Part shown: positions 27,501-35,178 of the stretch, piece after piece
Position numbering within the stretch: the stretch's first letter is position 1
Layout: every line of letters starts with the position of its first letter
Notes under the pieces: model-generated
Seen by the model: the letters and a program-made list of their open reading frames with translations, nothing else
The model's database searches: none
Told to the model about the DNA's origin: nothing
Assembly: GCF_964199755.1 (NCBI RefSeq)
Contig: NC_133913.1
Location: 5,744,201 to 5,808,200, forward strand
From: Larus michahellis
Lineage: Eukaryota; Chordata; Aves; Charadriiformes; Laridae
Direction of reading: 5' to 3'
DNA length: 64,000 nt
Made by a program: the position numbers and the translations under genes

Positions 27501-28600
27501 TTGTAATACAATTGAGTGTCATGGCGTGCACAAATGAGAAGCAAATTTAAGCTCTGAGAGGCACTGCAAAATTTATTTAAATCTGACTTTTCCTCATGTT
27601 CAAAGCTCAACTCTTCACATTATGTTTTTCTTAGTATTTATATACAAATGCCCTCCCCACCCAAATAGAAATCTAAAATAGAAAAGAAAAAATAGCATCA
27701 AACGAGCCACTTGTTATTATTATATTTTGCACCCTTAGGATCTGAGCTGCAACCTCGCAGCACCACAGCAGAGGGGTACACACTGGTACTCAGCTGCGTA
27801 GCGCAAAGATCCCTGAGCACTCAGAGGCTGATGCAGCCAGAGCTCAGTATCTACAGATTTTATCCAGAGGAGACATCACAATTGCCTGAAAGTGCTTAAT
27901 TTTCTCCTTCCTCGGTAGTTTTATGCCCGCTGAGGAAGCTTAGCCCACCTCTCCTCCCACGGCTATCGCCAGAGCCGCTCTCGGGTGCATCCCAACGACT
28001 GCAAGGGCTGAGAAGTTACTGATTTCAGCCATCTCCAGAACACAAGTGGCAGGAGAAGAACGGCCAGTAAAGCCCAAGAAAAACTGGGGGGCGAAAGGGT
28101 GGGACACAGTCGATAAGTCCCATTTTTATCCCTTTGGTAATTATCAAATCCTTGCACAAGCAGGGGCATAAGAGTTTATCGGGAAGAGCTCCCATGAATC
28201 TTTTATAACGGAAAGTGAGAGACAGCCGCAGACGTAGGGTCCCCACCGGCTATCCTCTCTATCAGTGCTGCCCAGGATTTACTGCTACTTCAGAGGAAAC
28301 AGGGACGAAAACGCAGATCCTCCCAAAGCCCATCGCCTCTAGAAGGGAAATAAAACCATAAAGATCACAAAATGTTAACGCAGCGACTCTGCACCGGTCA
28401 GCAGCTGTAAACGCTCCTGCGGGGCTGCGGCAACCTTGGACTTGGTGACTTTTATTGCTCTTTTTTTTTTTTTCCTTTTTTTTTTTTTGCTTTTTACCCT
28501 TCTCTCAACTTTGCACGCGGGTCAATGGTGAGGTACCTGTTAGAGGGGTGGCTGAAGGAGGTGAGGAAGAGAAGTCGGTGCGGGCACGAAGGCTGAGCTT
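21561..28600. other. Unique intronic sequence, no gene seen
   Basis: The DNA is AT-rich and non-repetitive by eye until about 28.4 kb, where T runs (28460-28490) mark the edge of the MYO1D CpG island. Open frames up to about 150 codons (for example 24385-24834 plus) show no known domain, signal peptide or membrane pattern. I treat them as chance. Confidence 0.45.
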
Positions 28601-29004
28601 GGTGCTTCCCTGAGAGCGCACCGGGGCTCACTTGGCTCTCTGAAACGTCCCAATTTTATACAAAACGCCCCTCTTTGGTACTGGGATACTCTGCCGTGCT
28701 GTCCGGCCCCCTCACAGCGAGGGCCGGGGAGGGGGGAGCCGAGGCCAGGCGTGCTGAGGGGGCGACCGTCCCCTCAGCTCCGGGCCGCTTCACCTCACTA
28801 AGCCGGCAGCGCGCAGCCCCCTCCCCACACCCCAACCTCATCCGCGACGGGGGGGAGAAGCGCGGGGGAGAAGCGGGAAGACCCCCCCCCCCTCACACGC
28901 CCTGAGGCGATGCGGGATGGGGGGCCGTGTTCCCACCGCCTTTCCCCGCTCCTCGCGCCGCTCCCTCCCCTCAACCCACCCCGCCGCCCCCCTTCAGCGC
29001 TCAC

Positions 29005-29099
29005 CGCAGCCGGAGGTTCGCCATGAACTCGGGCATGGTGACGGCGTCCATCAGCACGAAGTCGGCTTTGCCGAACTCCAGGCTCTCCCGCTCCGCCAT
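29005..29099 (-). CDS. MYO1D: Unconventional myosin-Id, first coding exon (partial gene)
   Basis: This is the first coding exon of a class I (monomeric, membrane-binding, actin-based) myosin. It encodes 31 complete residues plus two bases of a 32nd arginine codon. The peptide starts [20 protein letters not shown] and continues [11 protein letters not shown](R). I recognise this as the extreme N-terminus of the myosin-Id motor domain, which differs from the human protein I remember at only a few positions. The myosin-Ig start is clearly different. The start sits in an ideal Kozak context (gccgccATGg). The exon ends at a canonical donor, CG|GTGAGC, reading leftward, so intron 1 is phase 2. The ATP-binding P-loop, actin-binding loops, IQ motifs and tail must lie beyond the left edge. 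The exon is inside a CpG island, as expected for a promoter-proximal exon. The identification is confident; the transcription start is not resolved. Confidence 0.9.
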
Positions 29100-29172
29100 G
29101 GCGGCGACGGTGACGGTTGGGCTCGCGCTGCCCCGGGGCAGGGGGGGCGGGGGGGGGGGGGAAAGACAGGGG

Positions 29173-29246
29173 GGTGCCCGCCTCGCGCCCGCCGGGCCCC
29201 GCCTCACCTGCGGTGAGGCGGGGCCGGCGGGCGCGAGGCGGGCACC
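29173..29246. repeat. 35-bp near-perfect inverted repeat (hairpin), 3-nt loop
   Basis: The left arm at 29173-29208 (ggtgcccgcctcgcgcccgc...) and right arm at 29212-29246 are reverse complements over 35 of 36 positions. The only difference is one missing C in the right arm; the loop is tgc. The structure lies about 74-147 bp 5' of the MYO1D start codon, in the likely 5' UTR or core promoter. If transcribed, it would form an extremely stable RNA hairpin. A snap-back assembly or amplification artefact is also possible. Confidence 0.9.
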
Positions 29247-29349
29247 GGGCGGCGCCCCCTGCGGGACGGCGGGGAGAACGCACCCCCCCCCCCCGGCGCC
29301 AGCCGCCGGGGGGGTGAAAGGGCGCCCTCTGCCGGCGAGAGGGGTGTAC

Positions 29350-30335
29350 TGCGACCGGGGGAACCCCGGGGGGGGGCATACTGTGTCTGGGGGAGCCCCA
29401 TAGCCCGGGGGGGGGGGGGGGGGCGCATCCTGAAATTGGGGGGACACCCCCGCCGCCCAGCACGGGGGACTGCGTCCTGAAACGGGGGGAACCCCACTAG
29501 TACGGGGGGGCCGCATCCTGCACCCGGGGGACCCCCCCACCACCACCAGCAAGGGGGGGGCACAACCTGCGTCTGGGGGACCCCTATAGCACGGGGGGGG
29601 GGGGGGCTGCATTCTGAAACTGGGGAGAACCCACCCAGCAGCGCGGGTGGGGGGGGGGGGGGAGGCGCATCCTGCATCTGGGGGAACCCCCCCCAAAGAC
29701 GGGGGGGCCGCAGCCTGCACCCGGTGGACCCCCATAGCACGGGGGGTGCATCCTGCACGCAGGGGAACCCCGCTACTACGGGGGGGGGGGCCGCATCCCG
29801 CACCGGGGAGACCCCCCCCCCCCACCACCACCACCAGCACGGGGGGCCACATCCTGAAATTGGGGGAACCCCCCCAAGCACGGGGGGGGCCACATCCTGC
29901 ATCTGGGGAGCCCTATAGCGGGGGGGGGGGGGGGGGGGAGGGAGGGGTCGCATCCTGCACCCGGTGGACCCTCATAGTACGGGGGTCCATAACCTGCACC
30001 AGGGGGACACCCCCCCAGCATGAGGGGCCGCATCCTGCAACTGGGGGGAACACCCCGAAGCGGGGGGGGGGGGGGGCGCAGCCTGCACCCAGGGGACCCC
30101 CATAGCACGGGGGCCGCATCCTGCACGCAGGGGAACCCCACTAGTATGGGGGGGGGCACATCCTGCACCCGGGAGACACCCCCCACCACCACCAGCGCAG
30201 GGGCCCGCATCCTGCACCTGGGGGAACCCCCCAGCAAGGGGGGGCTGCATTCTGCTCCTCATGGGAACCCCACAGGGACGGGGGGGGGGGGACACAGGCA
30301 TCCTGCACCCAGGGGGCAGCCAGGGGACAGCCAGG
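29350..30335. repeat. G/C-run minisatellite with higher-order repeat
   Basis: About twenty degenerate units of roughly 40-55 bp follow one another. Each has a core like catcctgcaccc, then a G run, a C run, an element such as atagcac or accaccaccagca, and a second G run. Units of the same type recur in order. The gcagcctgcaccc...catagcac unit begins at 29710 and again at 30078. The next unit (catcctgcacgcaggggaac) begins at 29749 and at 30117. Both give a spacing of 368 bp, so there is a higher-order repeat. Runs of more than ten G or C are common, and both strands could form G-quadruplex or i-motif structures. Run lengths are prone to sequencing error. Confidence 0.9.
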
Positions 30336-30620
30336 GGACACCCAGCCACCCCGGGACTTCACCAGGCAGGGGCAGATCCTGCAGCTGGGGACCCCCCTCC
30401 AGGACCCCACCGGGCAGGGCCAGATCCTGCAAGCCAAGGCAACCCCCCCCCCCCTCCAGGATCCCACCAGGCACCTGGGGACACACACACCCTCCCCCCC
30501 CCCCCGCCTCCATCCCAGGCGGGGCCAGATCCTGCACCCAGGGGACACCCACCCCCCCAGATCCTGCCCCCAGCACCCCCGGGTGCCCTCCCGCACCCCG
30601 CTCGCTCCGGCGCTTACAGA
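30336..30620. repeat. Second C-rich tandem repeat array
   Basis: Four or so degenerate copies with a core like ggcaggg(g)ccagatcctgca separated by C-rich stretches continue directly from the previous array. They differ in having cagatcctgca instead of gcatcctgca, so they are probably an older or diverged branch of the same repeat. Confidence 0.75.
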
Positions 30621-31180
30621 ACCCCCAGAAACCCCCCAAGAAATGCAGAATCCACCCCCCCCACCCCCCCCCGAGGTCTGGTACCACTCCAGAACCTGCC
30701 ACCACGAGCTAATTAGATTAATGACACTAATTAGGGCAAAAAGGGCAGGGGGAGCCTAGGAGCAGGCACAGCCTCACCCCAAAGAGCGTTTTTGGGCAAG
30801 AATTGCTGGTTTGGGTGTCAGAGCCTGGGCGGGGCGGGGGCTGGGGGGGGGGGGGAGGAGGTGCGAGGTGGTGTGGCCATCCCTGTCCTTGTCCCTTGTC
30901 CCCATCCCCCCACCCCGGTGGGTCTCGGTGGGCCACAGCCCCCAGGTGAAGGCAATGAACCCCCCCTCCAGTTAAAGGCAGCGGCCCCTGCCTGCTCCCC
31001 TGCCTGCTCCTGGGGGAGGCTGGGGCAGCTCTTGGAGGTGAGGGGGGGGGGGGGAAGAGAAAAATACCCCAAAATACCCCAATTTGTGTGTTGCTTTTCT
31101 GGTGTCTTTGGCTCCATGGGGGGTGGGGTGGGGGGTGTTTTCCACTCTGAGACGCCGAGTGGGTTTTGGGTTATTGCGAG
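30621..31180. other. GC-rich spacer between the minisatellite and the H2B gene
   Basis: No gene is seen. The short AT-rich block around 30708-30746 contains two ctaattag cores about 25 bp apart, of the kind bound by homeodomain proteins. Further G runs occur at about 30845 and 31043. Confidence 0.35.
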
Positions 31181-31186
31181 TGCTTA

Positions 31187-31204
31187 ATTTGCAACGATGC
31201 TAAT
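31187..31204 (+). promoter_or_regulatory. Paired octamer-like elements upstream of the H2B variant
   Basis: ATTTGCAA (31187-31194) matches seven of eight bases of the ATTTGCAT octamer typical of H2B promoters. ATGCTAAT (31197-31204) matches seven of eight of its complement. They lie two bases apart and about 125-140 bp before the start codon, a typical octamer distance for H2B genes. No convincing TATA or CCAAT box is seen. Seven-of-eight matches can occur by chance. Confidence 0.35.
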
Positions 31205-31328
31205 TACCTGGGGAGAACGTGGGGGCGGAGGGGCCCCCGGTGTCCTGCTCGCCGGGGCTCACGCTCTGCTCGCCCTCAGCGGTGGGATCGGGACCGCACA
31301 AGCGTGTGTTGAACCGGTGCGGGCAGCG

Positions 31329-32001
31329 ATGATGGACCCCCACGCCCCCGTCCCGCCGAGGAGGAAGGCAGCGGCTGGACACGCCTGGCAGAGCCTCCTC
31401 TGCCTCCGTCCCCGCAGGCAGAAGAAGAAGGTGGCTTATTCCACCTACATCCACAAGCTCCTAAACCAGGTACGTCCAGACTGGGCTTGGGTCACCCCAA
31501 CCTTGGGTCACCCCAACCTTGGGTCACCCCCCTGTTTGCCAAGCTCAGCTTGGTCATCCATGTATCCAAGCTTGACGCAGCCAGCTTCTACCCAAGCTTG
31601 GATGCTCATGCGTTAGCTGAATCTGGAGGTTTTTGACTTAAATTGAAGGTGTGGGGGCTGGGGCTGGGGGGGGATGTCTCTGCCTGACCCACACCTGCAG
31701 GCAGCTAGCTCCCCCAGCTGTCCTGCCCTACAGATGGTTGCTCTCCTTGTAGACGTGGTCTACTGGAGCCTCCTGCCTGGCGGCTGCCGCCCTGGCCTGG
31801 CTGGGCAGCCCCCGGCTGCTCGGGGACGTGGCGCTGGAGGCCACCCGGCTGTCCCGCTGCGCCAGAAGAAGCCACCTCAGCCACCGCGAGGTCCTGCTGG
31901 CCATGAAGCTGGTGCTGCTGCGTGAGCTCTCCAAGCCTCCTCCGGGATCCTCCAGCTGCGAGCTGCTGCCCAAGGGACCCAGCGAGACGGGACAGTCTTA
32001 A
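31329..32001 (+). CDS. Divergent histone H2B variant, two exons
   Basis: Exon 1 is 31329-31469 and exon 2 is 31753-32001, giving 129 residues. The donor is CAG|GTACGT; the acceptor is CTCTCCTTGTAG, phase 0. Residues 1-33 are a short basic tail with RPRRQKKK just before the fold. Helix 1 reads AYSTYIHKLLNQ against YSIYVYKVLKQ of H2B. The intron falls right after that glutamine. Exon 2 then aligns without any gap: 28 residues separate this Q from the next EATRL, exactly as in H2B (EASRL). Helix 2 is otherwise rewritten and alanine/leucine-rich. Loop 2 and helix 3 keep SHREVLLAMKLVLLRELSK against TSREIQTAVRLLLPGELAK, including both acidic-patch glutamates. The C-terminal helix is replaced by a serine/proline-rich end, so the usual ubiquitinated lysine region is missing. 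Either ATG 31329 or 31332 could be used. An expected role is as an H2A partner in specialised, perhaps germline, nucleosomes; this is inference. A recently decayed copy is less likely given intact frame and splice sites. Confidence 0.8.
31486..31531. repeat. 16-bp tandem repeat in the H2B-variant intron
   Basis: Almost three copies of cttgggtcaccccaac follow one another from 31486, 16 bp downstream of the exon 1 donor. They occupy about a sixth of the 283-bp intron. Confidence 0.9.
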
Positions 32002-32025
32002 GAGTATTTTAATGTGGTTTTGGTA

Positions 32026-32031
32026 AATAAA
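32026..32031 (+). terminator. Poly(A) signal of the H2B variant
   Basis: AATAAA begins 24 bases after the TAA stop (31999-32001), giving a very short 3' UTR. It is followed by a T-rich stretch (agtatttattagcattgttt). There is no histone 3' stem-loop with the usual GGCTCTTTTCAGAGCC pattern. The mRNA is therefore probably polyadenylated and replication-independent. Confidence 0.75.
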
Positions 32032-32049
32032 GTATTTATTAGCATTGTT

Positions 32050-34750
32050 TAACGAAGCCTCTTACCTGGGCTGGCAGCTGCCGGCACCGAGAGCAGCAGC
32101 TGGGCTTGGACCGCTGCGGGGCTGGTTACCCGTGTGCCCAAAGAAGGGGTGCAGGAGGGAGGGTGCTCACACACATCCACCCTGATAAATATTTGGGGAG
32201 CCCTGCTGGTGGGTGAGCGGCCCTCGGAGGTCCAAAGGGTCCTGCCTTGCCAGAGAACCCTCTTTGGGCAGCTGGACGCCTCTTTGCACCAGCTTTGGCC
32301 AAGAAAGGGGAGCAGAGGACAGGTGGTGGTTATTCCAAGTCCTGAGGAAACACCAGGCTTGGAGTGCAGCAGCATCCCGTGGTGATGGTATGGTAGGTGG
32401 TGGCACTGAGTGACTTGTTTCCAGGCTCTCCATGGAGCCCCTTCGCATGCCAGTTCCCCCCTGTGCACAGGGATGTCTCCAGGTTCTCCAGCCTTCTGCC
32501 CGCAGCTTCAAATCCAGCCATGGGGATGGTTTGGGTGGCAGTGCTGGGCCACCCCCCTTCCCGTGTAGGGGTTCTTGGTTCCAGCCAAGTGCCGCCAGCT
32601 CCTGGCAGTACTGGAACAACCTCCCTGCATCAGCTTTTCCAGCTGTGGAGTATCTCCTCCCAGGAACGTGGGCCAGGAGGCTGGATGAGGGATGGATCCT
32701 TCCAGAGGGATCTGGCCCTCATCACCTCATGATGCTGGTGTGACCTGAGGGTTGTGAAATGCCTCTTCAGCCGGGTTTGCTGTGGGAGGTGGAGGTCCAT
32801 CTGCCTCTGAGCCACTACCTGTGGCCACCTCAGCTGGTGGGCCACCATCGGTGTTTGGGGGGGGACTTGCTGGACCTGGACTGTGTGGTGGCAGACACGA
32901 TAGTGGGTGTCACTGGTGTGAATCAGCTCATGGTTATGGCTGGTGGTAGCTCTGGCTGTGTCCCCAAGCTGCTCCTCGTTGCTCTCTCCACTCTCCTGTG
33001 TGTCTCTAGGCCAGTGTGGCATGATGGACTGGCACCTACCGATGGCCTTTGGCTCTTTCCATAGTAATACCAGGATAATCCTTGCCTTCAAGGAGCAAGG
33101 ACTACTCAAGGACTGAGGGTTCAGGAGATGCTGTCCACGAGAAGGTTGACTTTTAATGCCCCAACTGCTGTCTCTGATGCCCCATCATCACCCCTATGCT
33201 GAGGGTCTTCAGCTTGCCCCAGCCCTTGTTCTAGTAGCCCTGATTCTTTTGATTAAATAGGGCTGGCTCAAATTCATGGATCTGGGGTCAGCTCCTATAG
33301 GGAAGCTCTTGTAGGAGTGAGAGCTGCAGTTGGCCTGGAGCAAACCCCCGGGCTGTCCCACGGCATTCCTTACAGCATTCCTGCCCCGAAAGCTCAGCAG
33401 AGGAGAAGGAAGATGAGGGTTCCACACCTTTGTGACGCCACCTTGGTTCGGAGCTTCACCATCCCCTGCCAGGGCGTCTCCCTTGTGTTAAGCAAGGAAA
33501 AACCGAGCTGAACAGTTCTCTCACGGCTTTTTGTCCCTGCCGACAGCCCAAACCACTCGCTCTCTTTCTTCTCCGCTTTATTTATGTATCTGGAGCCCTG
33601 GTTGCTGCTGAGGAGCTCCTGGTGTCTCGCAGACCATAGTCAGTGTGATGGCGACGTGTGGGGCCACGCTTCTGCAGCACTGCTGTTTGCTGGAGGGGTT
33701 CAAAGAGTTAATGGCGCAGGTGACGACTCCTGCCTAGAAGCAAAACTGAGCCTAGAGCCATCGCCGGGTCTCTAAAGGAGAGGAGCTGCTAGCAGAAATG
33801 GGCAGGGGACGTTCCTGGCCAGGGCAGGTCAGGAGAGCAGATGTTATCCATGCCGCCTCTTCCTACCTGAGAACCTACAGCTCACCTGGGCTCTAGAGAG
33901 CCAAAATGTGACCCAGGGTGACTACGCCTCAGGCCAAAGCAGCTCAGTGCTGTACCTCGGGGTGGGGGGGGGGGCCTTTGGGCCAGAGGTGGAGATATCA
34001 TCAACTTCAACCGCCCTCTGAATGTTTTTTTTGAAGTTTTCAGATGTATCTCCGGCTCTGCAGCCGAGGTCAGTGATCACCGCAGTGGTGCTCAAATCCC
34101 TGCTCAAATGGCTTGGAGCAAATGTCCTTCCGAATCTCCTCTCAGGCGAAGACTCTCCCCCGTGGAGCGACTGAGGAGTCGTCGTAATAAAACTACGAGA
34201 GTCTTGAGCAGCTCAGAGCTAATGACCCTCAGTTTCCATCACCTTTGGCGCTTGGTGGCCCTGCTCATCTCAATTGTTTTGGCCCCGGTCTATAGAAACT
34301 CGGCCCCATCTCCAGTGAGGTCACTCACAGCGATGCAGCCGAGCTGTCCCCTGGGGGGGGTGGGGGTGGGTGTGGGGGGGTGCAGCTGCCAGATGCTGGT
34401 ATCAAGGCAGCTTCATCCCAGGAGGAGCGGGAGCGGCACGAGGAGCCCTGTGCCGGGATGGTGTCGGCAGCCAGCCCCTGGCCTCACTCAGCCTCAGCGC
34501 TGACGTCGCGGATCCTCAGCTCTCTAGGACCCACGCTTCAGCCCATTTATTTCGTCCTTTTCCCCCCCCCCCCCTTTTATTTTGTCCTTATAGTCCCCCT
34601 GCTTTTGGAATTGAGACTTCTCGTGTTACTAACAGGGACTTGAAGCACAGGGTGAATCAAGTGAGTTCCCCCCCAAAAAAAAAATCTTCTAGAAAGTCTG
34701 GTTTGGGGCAAAAGGGAAACGTGCTCCACCGACCCCCACGGCAGCAGCAG
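32050..34750. other. GC-rich intergenic sequence, no gene recognised
   Basis: Two adjacent minus-strand open frames (32167-32619, 150 codons; 32630-33109, 159 codons) are longer than their surroundings but show no domain. Sequence such as the tggtggcactgagtgac area suggests an old, unidentified interspersed repeat. A G run at about 33962 and C/T-rich tracts at about 34560 are low complexity. Confidence 0.35.
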
Positions 34751-34754
34751 CTTC

Positions 34755-35178
34755 TGGGGCTGGAGCCCCTCTGCTGTGGGGACAGGCTGAGAGAGCTGGG
34801 GGGGTTCAGCCTGGGGAAGAGAAGGCTCCGGGGAGACCTTGGAGCCCCTTCCAGTCCCTAAAGGGGCTCCAGGAAAGCTGGGGAGGGACTCTGGAGCAGG
34901 GAGGGGAGCCATGGGACGAGGGGGAAGGGTTTTAAACTGGAAGAGGGGAGATTGGGATGAGATCTGAGGAAGAAATTTTTCCCTCTGAGGGTGGTGAGCC
35001 CCTGGCCCAGGTTGCCCAGAGAAGCTGTGGCTGCCCCATCCCTGGAGGGGTTCAAGGCCAGGTTGGACGGGGCTTGGAGCAACCTGGGCTGGTGGGAGGT
35101 GTCCCTGCCCAGGGCAGGGGGTGGCACTGGGTGGCCTTTAAGGTCCCTTCCCACCCAAACCATTCCATGATTCTATGT
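34755..35178 (+). mobile_element. CR1 LINE, 5'-truncated, about 420 bp
   Basis: The forward CR1 copy starts in the polymerase tail (ggctggagcccctctgctgt, then the [17 protein letters not shown] frame). It ends in aggtcccttcccacccaaac followed by cattccatgattctatg. It is one of a closely similar group that includes the copies at 37.9, 50.2, 53.1 and 62.3 kb. Confidence 0.93.

Larger units (their letters stand above)
1..29004 (-). other. MYO1D: MYO1D intron 1 (5' part), runs off the left edge
   Basis: This intron begins at the donor at 29004 and runs leftward to position 1 without a recognisable acceptor and second exon. The next exon should encode the motor segment around the sequence motif EKGRIYTFIGEV, and I did not find it on the minus strand. 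At least 29 kb of intron is plausible, because first introns of class I myosins are often very long. The sequence is mostly AT-rich and non-coding, with no open frame that resembles a protein. Its recognisable contents are four CR1 fragments, one minisatellite, small tandem repeats and homopolymers, listed separately. An exon or nested gene that I cannot recognise by eye remains possible. Confidence 0.7.
28620..29260 (-). promoter_or_regulatory. MYO1D: CpG island and promoter region of MYO1D
   Basis: GC content and CpG density rise sharply from about 28.62 kb and surround the MYO1D start codon. The start codon sits in a GCCGCCATGG context. A long G run on the plus strand (about 29137-29160) lies directly 5' of the coding start, so the sense strand of MYO1D is C-rich there. 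I see no TATA box; the start site is likely dispersed. The boundary on the right is blurred by the G-rich minisatellite. Confidence 0.6.

Noticed and set aside
28798..29953. Overlapping minus-strand frames of 221, 249 and 283 codons, rich in Pro, Gly and Arg
   Set aside because: They read through the G/C-run minisatellite and the hairpin. Only the 31 codons of MYO1D exon 1 inside one of them are real, and these end at a splice donor.
31734..31925. Exon 2 of the H2B variant read from the ATG near 31734 or from the frame at 31674
   Set aside because: That frame (MVALLVDVVYW...) has no histone similarity. Only the frame starting at 31753 restores a gap-free H2B alignment.
31329..32001. H2B-like sequence as a processed pseudogene
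   Set aside because: It has an intron with canonical splice sites, an intact frame in both exons and a poly(A) signal of its own, and no genomic poly(A) tail or flanking duplication.
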